In this document: positions 1 to 10,907 of the stretch, one piece after another
Layout: each line of letters begins with the position of its first letter
How positions within the stretch are numbered: the first letter of the stretch is position 1
DNA from: Amaranthus tricolor
Taxonomy: Eukaryota; Streptophyta; Magnoliopsida; Caryophyllales; Amaranthaceae
DNA: 64,000 bases
Direction: 5' to 3'
NCBI RefSeq assembly: GCF_026212465.1
Contig: NC_080058.1
Location: 23,640,109-23,704,108 of the forward strand
The notes under the pieces: generated by a model
The model's database searches: none
The model's input: only the letters and a program-made list of their open reading frames with translations
What the model was told of the DNA's origin: nothing
Program-made: the position numbers and the translations under genes

Positions 1-2238
1 GACTGGCCCACACCTAGCACACTAACACAAGTAAGATCTTTCCATGGGTTAGCTTCATTTTATAGAAGGTTTATTAGAGATTTTAGTTCTGTGATGGCAC
101 CTGTTACAGAATGCACCAAACATGGAAAGTTTGAGTGGACTGCAGCAGCTCAGAAGGCTTTTGAAACCCTCAAAGAGATGATGTGCAAAGCCCCTATACT
201 TAAACTCCCTGATTTCACAAAACCCTTTGAATTGGAGTGTGATGCAAGTGGGGTAGGGATTGGGGCAGTGTTAGTTCAAGAGGGGAGGCCTGTAGCTTTT
301 TTTAGTGAAAAACTAAATAACAGTAGGCTCAATTATTCCACATATGACAAAGAATTCTATGCTATCATTAGAGCTTTTGATCACTGGTCTCACTACCTAA
401 GAATACAACCCTTTGTGCTCCACACAGACCATGAATCTCTGAAATACATAAACAGCCAACACAAGTTGAGTAGTAGACATGCTAGGTGGGTGGAATTCAT
501 GCAGACTTTTGACTTTTCAGCCAAGTATAAGGTGGGAAAGACCAATGTCATTGCAGATGCTTTAAGTAGAAAGTATAACATGCTTGGGATATTAGGTTCT
601 AAAATTTTGGGATTCGAATTCATCAAAGAACAGTACCCCACATGCCCTGATTTTGCTGATATATATAAGCTGTGCAGTACCACCCCACAAGGCCTGTTTA
701 GTATACACCAAGGGTTCTTGTTCAAAGGAAATAAGCTATGCATTCCCAAGATACCCCTTAGAAATATCTTAGTTAAGGAAGTGCATGAAGGTAGCATAGC
801 AGGGCATTATGGAATTCAAAAGACCTTGGACATGTTGGCTAAACACTTCTTTTGGCCAAAAATGCTTGGCACAGTAGGAAAACATGTGCTAAAGTGTGAG
901 ACTTGCCTTAAGGCCAAGGTGACCTTTCACAAGGGAGAATACCTCCCATTACCTGTAGCTCGCAGGCCATGGGAGCATGTAAGCATGGACTTCATGGTGG
1001 CCTTACCTAAGACTAAAAGAGGGAAATATGCCATTATGGTAGGAGTGGATAGGTTTTCTAAAATGTCACACTTCATAGCTTGCAACAAAACAGATGATGC
1101 ACAAAACATTGCCAAGTTGTATTTTGCTGAGGTAGTTAGGTTACATGGTGTTCCTAAAACTATTGTGTCTGATCGAGACAGTAAGTTTTTGAGTCATTTT
1201 TGGAAAACGTTGTGGAGGATGCTAGGCACTAAACTGTTGTTCAGTACAGCCTACCACCCCCAAACTGATGGGCAGACTGAAGTGACCAACAGAACCCTAG
1301 GCAACATGCTGAGAGCCTTGGTAACTAAGAATATCAGGGAATGGGATTTAAAATTATGTTATGCTGAGTTTGCTTACAACAGGGCCCCTAGCTGTTCCAC
1401 AAAACACACTCCTTTTGAGTGTGTATATGGTACTAACCCTTTACTCCCAACTTCATTAATTGATTTGCCTCTCTGTGACAACAAACAAGTTGAAGCAGAG
1501 GACTTAATCCAGCAAATGGAAGCAATCCATCAGCAAGTGTATGCCAATTTGGAAGAAGCCAACAGGAAGTACAAAAAGCAAGCAGACAAGCACTTGAAGG
1601 CACGACAACCAATCAAGGAAGGAGATCAAGTGTGGGTATACCTCAGGAAAAACAGATTCCCACACTTAAGAAAAAATAAACTCCAACCCAGAGCCATAGG
1701 CCCATACTCTGTTCTGAAAAAGTATGGAGACAATGCCTTTGAGATCCAACTCCCTCCTGAGCATAACATATCTCCTATCTTCAATATAGGAGATCTAACC
1801 CTACACCAACCAGACGAAGAATTGGGGACAATTCTTTTCCAAGGGGGAGGAGTTGATGTAAAATCATCAAGCAACAAAGACCGCACCAAGAGCATCCAAG
1901 ACCAAGCAAATACCAATGGGTTGACATCTACGCCAAATACACAAAATAAACAAATAAACAGCAACAGGGAGACCTACACATCTGGAAAAGGGCAAGGAAT
2001 ACTCAAGGAAAATGAGGGAAACAAGAAGCCCACAGAAACTAGCTCATGGGACCCAAGATTGGGACCAGACAGCAGGAACAGAACAGCAGCACAGTCTGAC
2101 GACCAGCAGACCTTGACGGACCATCTGAGCTCAGACCAGGGTAAACTGGACCAAGGGAAAGATTGGGACGACATCTCCATACATGGACCTAGACATAAAG
2201 GCCCTCGAGTCACCCTAATAATCCACCAGGAAGACTAG
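1..2238 (+). CDS. Gag-Pol polyprotein of E1, partial: RNase H, integrase and LTR-encoded tail
   Basis: Frame 1 is open from the first base to the stop at 2236-2238 (745 codons), so the start lies upstream; internal ATGs at 88 and 91 are not the real start. Visible in order: the reverse transcriptase end ([14 protein letters not shown]), RNase H with ECDASG (Asp about residue 81) and DALSRK, an integrase zinc finger (His 262, CxxC at 299-302), and an integrase core with Asp 330 in MDF, Asp 391 in SDRD and Glu 427 in QTEVTN, giving exact D-35-E spacing. A GPY/F-like module (IGPYSV) follows. The last 128 codons lie in the 3' LTR and end in a HGPRHKGPR motif shared with the other elements. No stop or frameshift is seen, so this half looks functional. 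Integrase would insert the cDNA into chromatin. Confidence 0.93.
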   Translation, partial: DWPTPSTLTQVRSFHGLASFYRRFIRDFSSVMAPVTECTKHGKFEWTAAAQKAFETLKEMMCKAPILKLPDFTKPFELECDASGVGIGAVLVQEGRPVAFFSEKLNNSRLNYSTYDKEFYAIIRAFDHWSHYLRIQPFVLHTDHESLKYINSQHKLSSRHARWVEFMQTFDFSAKYKVGKTNVIADALSRKYNMLGILGSKILGFEFIKEQYPTCPDFADIYKLCSTTPQGLFSIHQGFLFKGNKLCIPKIPLRNILVKEVHEGSIAGHYGIQKTLDMLAKHFFWPKMLGTVGKHVLKCETCLKAKVTFHKGEYLPLPVARRPWEHVSMDFMVALPKTKRGKYAIMVGVDRFSKMSHFIACNKTDDAQNIAKLYFAEVVRLHGVPKTIVSDRDSKFLSHFWKTLWRMLGTKLLFSTAYHPQTDGQTEVTNRTLGNMLRALVTKNIREWDLKLCYAEFAYNRAPSCSTKHTPFECVYGTNPLLPTSLIDLPLCDNKQVEAEDLIQQMEAIHQQVYANLEEANRKYKKQADKHLKARQPIKEGDQVWVYLRKNRFPHLRKNKLQPRAIGPYSVLKKYGDNAFEIQLPPEHNISPIFNIGDLTLHQPDEELGTILFQGGGVDVKSSSNKDRTKSIQDQANTNGLTSTPNTQNKQINSNRETYTSGKGQGILKENEGNKKPTETSSWDPRLGPDSRNRTAAQSDDQQTLTDHLSSDQGKLDQGKDWDDISIHGPRHKGPRVTLIIHQED
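1841..1853 (+). other. Polypurine tract of E1
   Basis: AAGGGGGAGGAGT lies directly before the 3' LTR start TGATGT. This is where plus-strand DNA priming is expected. It also lies inside the polyprotein reading frame. Confidence 0.85.
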
Positions 2239-2811
2239 AGAACGCACAGAAGGAAGGCTGGTCAGAAGAAATTAAAAGGCGTGTTTTTGGCTAAGTGTTT
2301 GGCCTTTGTTGTTTTCTGCTTTGTTTTAACTAACTCCACGTGTACTAAGGAGTCCTAGTAACGGCTAGTTTGAGATAACAAACTCTATAAATACTTAGTT
2401 TCCCTTTGTAATTGGACATGTTTTGATTGTTTTCAATAATAGAGGTATTTTCTTCAAAGCATAGTTTGTTTTTCTGATTTTGAAGTTTTTGTGTAAACTT
2501 CATTGAGTTGTGGGACAACTTGACCGGAGAGTTTGAAGAGTTACGTGGAAACTTGAGTTCTCACCGGAAGTTTGTGATCAAGGTTATCATTTTCTTGCAT
2601 TGCATCAAACGTAGGATCATCATACAAGTCAGGCGAAGTACATCATTCAGCCCCATCAGAAAATCAAGAACCACGTTCTTGGTCTGATTGTGTTGTCTGT
2701 GTGTTTGTTTGGGAAGTATTGTGGGATTCTGAGTGCATCATTGATTAAGGTTGTTTAGCAACGAGAATCATTGCACGAGAGAGTTCATCGTCAGCCCTTT
2801 ATTTTACATCA
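1854..2811 (+). repeat. 3' LTR of E1 (958 bp)
   Basis: The LTR begins TGATGT just after the polypurine tract and ends ACATCA, a perfect 6-bp terminal inverted repeat with TG...CA ends. The length is close to the 970-bp LTRs of E3. The first 385 bp are coding (end of the polyprotein), followed by a promoter module near 2337-2393 and a non-coding R/U5 part. The right end is set by the start of satellite; the partner LTR is not in the window, so identity cannot be measured. Confidence 0.85.
2337..2393 (+). promoter_or_regulatory. E1 LTR promoter module: CACGTG, AACGGCTA, TATA box
   Basis: G-box CACGTG at 2337-2342, AACGGCTA at 2360-2367 and TATAAATA at 2386-2393. There are 18 bp between AACGGCTA and the TATA box. 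The same three parts in the same order occur in all other LTRs of this window. AACGGYYA is the core of the plant mitosis-specific activator (MSA) site bound by MYB3R factors; that role here is inference. Confidence 0.65.
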
Positions 2812-3802
2812 CTTGTTCATTCTTAATCATTCATTCTTCATTGATCATTGATCCTTGTTCATTCTTCATCGTTCATTCTTCATTAATCGTTGATCCTTGT
2901 TCATTCTTCATCGTTCATTTTTCATTGATCATTGATCCTTGTTCATTCTTCATCGTTCATTCTTCATTGATCATTGATCCTTGTTCATTCTTCATCTTTC
3001 ATTCTTCACTGATCATTGATCCTTGTTCGTTATTCATCGTTCATTCTTCAATGATCATTGATCCTTGTTCATTCTTCTTCGTTCATTCTTCAATGATCAT
3101 TGATCCTTGTTCATTCTTCTTCGTTCATTCTTCATTGATCATTGATCCTTGTTCATTATTCATCGTTCATTCTTCATTTATCATTGATCCTTGTTCATTC
3201 TTCATCGTTCATTATTCATTGATCATTGATCCTTGTTCATTCTTCATCATTCATTCTTCAATGATCATTGATCCTTGTTCATTCTTCATCGTTCATTCTT
3301 CATTGATCATTGATCCTTATTCATTCTTCATCGTTCATTCTTCAATGATCATTGATCCTTGTTCATTCTTTATTGATCATTAATTCTTGTTCATTCTTCA
3401 TCGTTCATTCTTCATTGATCATTGATCCTTGTTCATTCTTCATTTATCATTGATCCTTGTTCATTCTTCATCGTTCATTCTTCAATGTGCATTGATTCTT
3501 GTTCATTCTTCATCGTTCATTCTTCATGTATCATTGATCCTTGTTCATTCTTCATCGTTCATTGTTCATTAATCATTGATCCTTGTTCATTGTTCATCGT
3601 TCATTCTTCAATGATCATTGATCCTTGTTCATTCTTCATCGTTCATTGTTCATTGATCAATTATCCTTGTTCATTCTTCATCGTTCATTCTTCAATGATC
3701 ATTGATCCTTGTTCATTCTTCATCGTTCATTCTTCATTGATCATTGATCCTTGTTCATTCTTCATCATTCATTCTTTATTGATCATTAATCCTTGTTCAT
3801 TC
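2812..3802 (+). repeat. 42-bp satellite array, left block (about 23 monomers)
   Basis: Tandem 42-bp monomers fill the space between E1 and E2. The consensus is six heptamers: TTCATTC, TTCATCG, TTCATTC, TTCATTG, ATCATTG, ATCCTTG. Monomers differ by scattered substitutions, and some lack 14 bp. This block and the one from 10908 were one array before E2 inserted, as the CATTC duplication shows. ORFs at 2751-3383 and 3422-3844 repeat a 14-residue pattern (CSFFIVHSSLIIDP) and are by-products of the period being divisible by three. No gene is seen. Confidence 0.97.
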
Positions 3803-4823
3803 TGCACCAAGATTGGGTCCCTCGCCCTCTCATTCTTGCACTGAATCACTCCTTCTCTTGGAGATAGCCAAACAAATGTAGAAGCACTCACAAACTCCAC
3901 CAGTATGCACCCAAGAATACACTTCTTGATTCTCAGTCCAGCCTCGTGATCCTCCTCTTCAGGCTACACTCACCCTTGGGCTGAATCCACGACCTACCTC
4001 AAGGCTTCACTCACTCTTGTAGAAAAGGTTACGCTCTAGATTACTCCTCAATTTAGCTTCAGAGATTATCCACTCTTTGAATGCGTTGGGACTGATTGAA
4101 AACTCTACGCCAATATACTCAAGTAAATGAAGAAAACGATCTAAACAATGTAATGGAATGAATCTCGGTAAAATGGAAGAATGCTCTTATTAATCTCTGT
4201 GATGAATGAATACACCTAAGTCTAGAAGCCTATATATAGCTTTCTATGAGTTAAAACGGCTAAAAATACACGTGCCTGTCACAAGGCTTATTTAAAACAG
4301 AAAACCACAAATTTGGCTAAGTATAGAATGATGACTGGGCTGCTTTGTGCTGTTTCCTCCGTCTTCTGTGATTGATGTTAATAGGGTCCTGGGTTCTTGA
4401 CAGCTAGGCCCATGTACCAGGATGCTATATTTGTCTTGGTCATCCTTTGGAAGCTCGTGGTTAAGTCTCAAATAGCTGAGAAAGGTGGTTGGGTCATCAG
4501 GCTGCTGATCAGTAGTATTGCTCGAGTAGTCTATTATTTTGCTCGACAGTTCGAGCGTATTTTGATGATTTTGGCTCAGGTGATCTGTTCCCTTGCTCGA
4601 CAGGTTTGTTTCCCTGCTCGGTGGCTCGAATGGATATTGATGACTCATGCTCGAGTGTTCTGTTCTGCTCGATGGCTCGGATGCACCTTGAGGCTTTTTG
4701 CTCGGGTGTTCTGTTTTGCTCGATGGCTCGAATGACACCAACTCTATTGTGCCTTGTTCTTGGTCAGGGAGTGTACTTATGGGAGGGCTTGAACCATGTC
4801 TTGACCTTGACTCACATGGTTCA
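3803..4823 (-). repeat. 3' LTR of E2 (1021 bp)
   Basis: On the element's strand the LTR runs from TGAACC (4823) to GGTGCA (3803). It contains the last 532 bp of the polyprotein frame (4823-4292). Relative to the 5' LTR it lacks 16 bp near 4330, which changes the last codons of the frame, and it has a different short stretch near 4455-4485. Many single-base differences from the 5' LTR are visible, such as CATTC versus CAATC near 3830. Confidence 0.92.
4231..4274 (-). promoter_or_regulatory. E2 3' LTR promoter module: CACGTG, AACGGCTA (reversed), TATA box
   Basis: On the element's strand, read from 4274 down: CACGTG (4269-4274), TAGCCGTT, the reverse of AACGGCTA (4255-4262), and TATATATA (4231-4238). 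The gap between AACGGCTA and TATA is 16 bp. The AACGGCTA motif is in the opposite orientation to that in E1 and E3, but its distance to the TATA box is the same. Confidence 0.6.
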
Positions 4824-7800
4824 ACTCCTCCTTCTTGAGGAAGAATTGACCTCAATTCTTGGCTGGTTTGATGTAGTTGCAGGTCCCCAATATTGAAGGT
4901 GTTTGACATGTTGTATTCAGCTGGTAGCTTCACCTTATATGCATTGTCTCCAATCTTAGAAATGATTGGAAATGGGCCTGCTTCTCTAGGCATCAATTTA
5001 TTCTTCCTCTGATGGGGAAACCTTTCCTTTCTTAGGTGTATCCAAACAAGATCCCCTTCCTTCAATGGCTCTCTGGGTTGGTGCTTTCCATCCGCCTTCT
5101 GTTTGTACTTCTCATTGGCCTTGCATATGTTATCCTTGATCATCTTGTACATTTTCAGCAGCTCCTCAGCTTGGTCAACAGCATCCCTCTGTTTCCTGTC
5201 ATGCATATTAATGTGTGTGAGATTGATTGGCAATAGGGAGTTTTCCCCATAAACACATTGAAAAGGTGTATATTTCGTGGTGTAGCTTGGGCTTCTGTTA
5301 TAAGCAAACTCAGCTTGACTGAGCTTGAGGTCCCAGTCCGTGAGGTGTTTGCTCACTAAGGTCCTTAAAATGGATCCTAAGGTCTTGTTAGTGACCTCTA
5401 TTTGGCCATCTGTCTGTGGGTGATGGCTTGTGCTAAACAGTAGGGTGGTGCCTAATAGCTTCCACAAGGTCTTCCAAAAATAGCTAAGAAACTTGCCATC
5501 CCTGTCAGATACAATGGTTTTGGGCACCCCGTGTAGTCTCACAATTTCAGCAAAGTATAGCTGTGCTATGTGTTTGGCATCATCCACTTTATTGCAGGCA
5601 ATGAAGTGGGCCATTTTTGAGAATCTATCAACAACTACCATGATAGAGTCCTTTTGCCTCTGTGTCCTAGGTAATGCCATAACAAAATCCATACTCACAT
5701 GCTCCCAAGGCTTATCAGCCACAGGTAAAGGTCTATATTCACCTTTGTGAAAGGTGATTTTAGCTTTAATGCAAGATTCACATCTTAGAATATGTTTGCC
5801 TATGGTTCCTAACATTTTAGGCCAGTAGAAATGTTCACTTAGCATATTTAGGGTCTTTTGGATGCCAAAGTGTCCACTTAAACTACCCTCATGTATTTCC
5901 TTTACTAACAACAACCTCAAGGGGGTCTTGGGTATGCAGAGGTTGTTGTTTTTAAACAAAAAGCCCTGCTGTAGGTGAAAAACACCTTGAGGTTCTTTCA
6001 AACAAGCAGCATACAAATCACAGAAGTCAGGATCATTAGCATACAGTTCCTTAATCATTTCAAAACCAAGCACTTTAGCATCAAGGATAGATAACAGGTT
6101 GTATCTCCTGCTGAGAGTATCAGCAATAACATTTGTTTTTCCTGTTTTATATTTTGCAGAGAAGTTAAATGTCTGAAGGAATTCAATCCACCTAGCATGC
6201 CTAGGGTTGAGTTTGTTCTGTCCATGAATATTTTTCAAGGATTCATGGTCAGTGTATAGGATGAAGGGTTGCACTTTCAAGTAATGAGACCAGTTTTCCA
6301 AGGCTCTAATCATTGCATAGAACTCTTTGTCATATGTGGAATAGTTAAGTCTAGACTTATTAGTTTCTCACTGAAATAAGCTATGGGTCTACCTTCTTGT
6401 ATTAACACTGCACCTATCCCTGTCCCACAAGCATCACATTCCACCTCAAAAGGTTTAGTGATGTCAGGGAGTTTCAAAATAGGGGTTGTACACATCTTGT
6501 CTTTGATGAGTTCAAAGGCCTTCTGTGCTTCTAAGGTCCAATTGAATGTTCCTTTTTTTTTTTTGCATTCTGTTATAGGGGCCATAATGGTACTAAAGTT
6601 CTTAATGAACCTCCTATAGAAAGATGCAAGTCCATGAAAAGACCTGACTTGTGTCACTGAGTTAGGTGTAGGCCAATTCTTTACAGCTTCTACCTTTGAA
6701 GGGTCAAATTTTACCCCATCCTTTCCTATGATGAATCCCAAGAAAACTACTTCTTGCATAAGGAAATTACACTTTTCCAACTTCCCATAGAGCTTCTGTT
6801 TCCTCAAAGTTTCAAAAAGTTGTTGCAAGTGATCAAGGTGTTCTTTCAATTCTCTGCTGTATATCAAGATGTCATCAAGGTAGACTACAATGAATTTTCC
6901 CAAGAAAGGCCTCAAAACCTCATTCATTAACCTCATGAAAGTGCTGGGAGCTCCTGTTAAACCGAAGGGCATCACTAGCCACTCATACAGACCATACTTT
7001 GTCTTGAAGGCAGTTTTCCATTCATCCCCTTCTTTCATTCTAATCTGATGGTAGCCACTCCTTAAATCAACCTTGCTGAACCAGTGTGCTCCTGATAGCT
7101 CATCCAACATATCATCTATCCTAGGTATAGGAAACCTATATTTGATAGTAATATTATTAACACTCCTGCTATCTATGCACATCCTTCATGTCCCATTCTT
7201 TTTTGGCACAAGCAGAGTAGGTACTGCACATGGACTGAGGCTTTCTCTTACATATCCTCTTTGTAATAACTCCTCCACTTGTCTCTGTAGTTCCTTTGTT
7301 TTTGTGGGATTGGCTCTATAGGCTGGTTTATAGGGTAGAGGGGCTCTTGGTATGAGATCTATCTGGTGTTCAATACCCCTTACAGGAGGCAAACCCTTAG
7401 GTAATTCATCAGGGAATACATCCTTGTACTGCTGCAGTAGAGGTTTCACTTCAGGGGGTATCTCTATTGTTTGCTCTACCTCCTTCGTAATTAAGACATA
7501 AACCTCATTCATGTTCTTGATTTCCTTTTCACACACCTTTCTACTAATTAAGTGTACAGGTTCCTTCATAGGTGGGGGAATGGTTCTGTGGGGAGGCAGG
7601 GGAACTAACTCCTTAAACTTTCCTTCATGCTTTATGGTGTAGGTGTTAGTGAACCCATTGTGTATGCTTCTTTTGTCATATTGCCATGGTCTTCCCAAGA
7701 GTACAAGGCAGGCATTCATTTCCAGCACATCACATAACACTTGATCCTTATATGAGCCTATTGTAAACCCTAGCAGACATTGCTTATTTACTGATCCAAA

Positions 7801-9090
7801 GGCTTTGTTGTCCAACCATTTCAGCTTGTATGGGTGTGCATGAGGCCTAGTTCTCAGGTTTAGGTCTGTCACTAAGGCCAAGCTAACACAGTTAGACTCG
7901 CTTCCTCCATCAATTATCATATCACAAACTTGGTCTTTTATCTTACATTTGGTTTGAAAAATGTTCTCTCTTTGATTGCTTTCTTCCTCAACATAAGTGG
8001 TGTGCAAGCTTCTCCTTATGATCAGGTTGTAGTGACCTTCCTCAGGCAATAACTTCTCCAGTCCTTCTTCAAACTCCTCCTCATCAGTACTGTGTTCATA
8101 CCTTACCATTTTTCCAAAATCATCAACCCTATAAGATCCTTCTGGTTCATGTTCTTCCACTGGAGACCAATCTTCCTCCACCCTACCATTTCTCACCACC
8201 AGCATCATCTTGGGTTGGGTATCCTCCCTTATCTCTTTCCACTCTTGGGCAGTGAAAACTCTAATGTTGGGGCAGTCCTTTTTGTAATGTCCATGGCCAT
8301 GACACTTAAAACACACTACCTTGTTTAGAGGTACAGGTATCCTGCCAGGGGTATTAGGGTTTGGCTCTGTTTTCCTCTGTGCCTTGGGTGATGTAGGTCT
8401 AGATTGTTTGGGTGGGTAGGTTTTAAGAGACCTGTTGTAGTTGTTTCCTGTCATCCTTCTCTTGTTATAATTTTGCTCATAAATTGGGGCTAGGTTGAAG
8501 GCTGTTTGTAGGTCTAATGTAGGCATGGTCATGAGTTGATCCCTGATATCTTCTCTCAAACCAGATAGGAACTTAGTCAGCTTCAAGTCCTCTGCATCTT
8601 CTATATCACATATCACCACCAGTTTCTCCCATTCATGTATATATTCAATCACACTCCTACCCTTTTGACTAAGAGTGCTCCATTTAATATACATTTGATG
8701 CTTGAAATTGATAGGGACATACTTCCTATTCAAGTGCTTTTTTAGTCTATCCCAAGTATCAATTCTTTCCCTATGCTCCCTCACCCTCTGCCTTTGTACC
8801 CCTTCCAGCCACATAGCAGCAAGTTTGGTGAGTTTCATCTTTGCCATTTTGTACTGTCCTTCAGATGTAGTTCCTCTGTATTCAAAATATCTTTCCATAC
8901 TTGCTTCCCACTCCAAATATTCCTCAGGGTTACTGGACTGTCCATCAAAGTCCTTAATGTCTATCCTTATCATTTTATCTTCCTGATCATCATTAGGATG
9001 GTGGGGTTGTCTTTGTTGATTGCCTCTTCCAGTAAGGTGCTGAACCAACATATGTAGGGTTTCCTCTATGGTCTCTATTCTTGCCTCCAT
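4292..9090 (-). pseudogene. Gag-Pol polyprotein of E2, broken by a stop and a frameshift
   Basis: The frame starts at 9090 (MEARIE, in an ACCATGGAG context also found in E3). It encodes Gag with a CCHC knuckle at residues 260-273, then protease with IDGG at Asp 394. A premature TGA at 7188-7186 replaces a Trp codon at the start of reverse transcriptase; the same frame continues with YLDD at 6882-6871. A 1-bp deletion near 6358-6366 in RNase H shifts the frame. Downstream (6313-4292) are RNase H, the integrase zinc finger, D-D-E residues (MDF, SDRD, IEVTN) and a GPF module. The last 177 codons lie inside the 3' LTR and are Ser-rich with repeated EPSSRTEH-like blocks, ending in a HGPSCQEPR motif. 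E2 cannot make a complete Pol. Confidence 0.93.
4824..4837 (-). other. Polypurine tract of E2
   Basis: On the minus strand CAAGAAGGAGGAGT directly precedes the 3' LTR start TGAACC. It also encodes part of the QEGGV stretch of the polyprotein, as in E1, E3 and E4. Confidence 0.85.
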
Positions 9091-9852
9091 GGTCTAGGTC
9101 TCAACAAACAACAATCAAGAACAAACAGCAAGCACACAGACACAACAAGGCTTCTAAGTCTCAACAGCTAGGAACCAACACACAAAGCACACAGGGGCTC
9201 TAAGTCTCAACAGCTAGGAACCAGCTCACAACCAAAATGCTCAAGCAAAAATGCAGCAAACAACAAGAATCACAGCTTTACCAACAATCAATCTATAATA
9301 GTAAGAATCAGATCAAGAATTCTCTCACAATAATAAGGACCACAACAATGTATGCTTAAACAACAAAAGATAATACGTTCGTGCAATTTTGAAACCAATT
9401 TTGAAACCCTAAATCGCTTTTGATTTTCAGATTCAGATAATGCGTTGAAGAATCTTCTTCAAGATCGGCTAATTAATGTCTGAAATGTATGAAATCGTGA
9501 TAGGAAAACGTGTAATTATACGTAATTAACAAATATAGCAACAATTGAGACAACAAATTTCAGAAAAACAAACGTAGAAAACTAAATTGTCAGAAAACGA
9601 TGTTTTTGTTTTCCAGATTTAAAACTTCGTTTTAATCCAATTAGAAATTGAATTAAACCTTGAATACTATATCAAGATTACTTGAATACCACCTTTACCC
9701 AGATTCACAATTGCATGTAAATCCAGATGAGAGTTTAGAACGATTTTACCAAATTCGCTCGCGTTACAAGTAAGTCGCCTCTGATGTTCCTTGCAGGATA
9801 TTCCTTCGTTTTTTCTTTCAACAATGGTGGGTTGTGCCCTCTCGTCACTTAC
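9091..9852 (-). other. 5' leader of E2, non-coding
   Basis: These 762 bp lie between the primer site and the Gag start and hold no convincing ORF. The plus strand is rich in CAACAA-type sequence. One 25-bp direct repeat is present at 9153-9177 and 9199-9223 (46 bp apart). Confidence 0.75.
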
Positions 9853-9864
9853 GCTCTGATACCA
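9853..9864 (-). other. Primer binding site of E2 (initiator tRNA-Met)
   Basis: The plus strand reads GCTCTGATACCA, so the element's strand reads TGGTATCAGAGC, the complement of the 3' end of plant initiator tRNA-Met. It is 3 bp from the 5' LTR end at 9868. Confidence 0.93.
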
Positions 9865-9867
9865 ATT

Positions 9868-10907
9868 TGCACCAAGATTGGGTCCCTCGCCCTCTCAATC
9901 TTGCACTGAATCACTCCTTCTCTTGGAGATAGCCAAATTAATGCAGAAGCACTCACAAACTCCACCAGTATGCACCCAAGAATACACTTCTTGATTCTCA
10001 GGCCAGCCTCGTGATCCTCCTCTTCAGGCTACACTCACCCTTTGGCTGAATCCACGACCTTCCTCAAGGCTTCACTCACTCTTGTAGAAAAGGTTACGCT
10101 CTAGATTACTCCTCAATCTAGCTTCAGAGATTATCCACTCTTTGAATGCGTTGGGACTGATTGAAAACTCTACGCCAATATACTCAAGGAAATGAAGAAA
10201 ACGATCTAAACAATGTAATGGAATGAATCTCGGTAAAATGGAAGAATGCTCTTATTAATCTCTGTGATGAATGAATACACTAAAGTCTAGAAGCTTATAT
10301 ATAGCTTTCTATGAGTTACAACGGCTAAAAATACACGTGCCTGTCACAAGGCTTATTTAAAAAAGAAAACCACAAATTTGCCTAAGTATAGAATGGTCCT
10401 TTTAAAGGCTGATGACTGGGCTGCTTTGTGCTGTTTCCTCCGTCTTCCGTGATTGATGTTAATAGGGTCCTGGGTCCTTGACAGCTAGCCCCATGTGCCA
10501 GGATGCTATATTTGTCTTGGTCATCCTTTGGAAGCACCTTGGTCATCCTTGACAAATAGCAGAGAAAGGTGGTTGGGTCATTAGGCTGCTGATCAGTAGT
10601 ATTGCTCGAGTAGTCTATTATTTTGCTCGACAGTTTGAGCGTATTTTGATGATTTTGGCTCATGTGATCTGTTCCCTTGCTCGACAGGTTTGTTTCCCTG
10701 CTCGGTGGCTCGAATGGATATTGATGACTCATGCTCGAGTGTTCTGTTCTGCTCGATGGCTCGGATGCACCTTGAGGCTTTTTGCTCGGTTGTTCTGGTT
10801 TGCTCGATGGCTCGAATGACACCAACTCTCTTGTGCCTTGTTCTTGGTCAGGGAGTGTACTTATGGGAGGGCTTGAACCATGTCTTGACCTTGACTCACA
10901 TGGTTCA
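9868..10907 (-). repeat. 5' LTR of E2 (1040 bp)
   Basis: It runs from TGAACC at 10907 to GGTGCA at 9868 on the element's strand. It carries a non-expressed copy of the polyprotein tail (frame open from 10924 in the satellite to a stop at 10382). It retains 16 bp lost from the 3' LTR. The TATA-like TATATATA is at 10296-10303, AACGGCTA at 10320-10327 and CACGTG at 10334-10339. Confidence 0.92.
10296..10339 (-). promoter_or_regulatory. E2 5' LTR promoter module
   Basis: CACGTG (10334-10339), reversed AACGGCTA (10320-10327) and TATATATA (10296-10303), with 16 bp between the last two. This LTR is upstream of the Gag-Pol frame and would drive its transcript. Confidence 0.6.

Larger units (their letters stand above)
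1..2811 (+). mobile_element. Ty3/gypsy LTR retrotransposon E1, 3' part (5' part outside window)
   Basis: The window opens inside pol of a plus-strand gypsy element. Order seen: end of reverse transcriptase, RNase H, integrase, polypurine tract, 3' LTR. The element ends at 2811 and 42-bp satellite starts at the next base, so E1 was inserted into the satellite. The five bases after the LTR are CTTGT; the matching left target duplication is outside the window. Protein sequence and LTR layout match E3 closely, so the two belong to one family. The CRM-type chromovirus assignment is inference, from protease-region wording such as LLGRPWQYD in relatives and from pol running into the LTR. Confidence 0.93.
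3803..10907 (-). mobile_element. Complete but defective Ty3/gypsy retrotransposon E2 (7105 bp)
   Basis: The minus-strand element is bounded by LTRs (3803-4823 and 9868-10907) and by a 5-bp target duplication CATTC at 3798-3802 and 10908-10912. A primer site for initiator tRNA-Met lies beside the right (5') LTR and a polypurine tract beside the left (3') LTR. It is inserted in the satellite. Its polyprotein has one nonsense codon and one frameshift. The two LTRs differ at many sites and by indels, so the insertion is much older than E3. E4 is a close relative. Confidence 0.95.

Noticed and set aside
393..1115. Minus-strand ORFs opposite pol in E1 (and similar ones opposite the other pol genes)
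   Set aside because: They are shadows of the conserved pol frame; no independent features.
2400..2811. Origin of the satellite from an LTR or 3' UTR of these elements
   Set aside because: Only isolated TTCATTGA-like words are shared. The satellite starts sharply at the LTR end, and E2 and E4 also start sharply with target-site flanks.
7909..7920. Protease of E2 and E4 inactivated because the motif is D-G-G and not D-S-G
   Set aside because: IDGGS is common in plant gypsy proteases and is shared by both copies; the catalytic Asp is kept.
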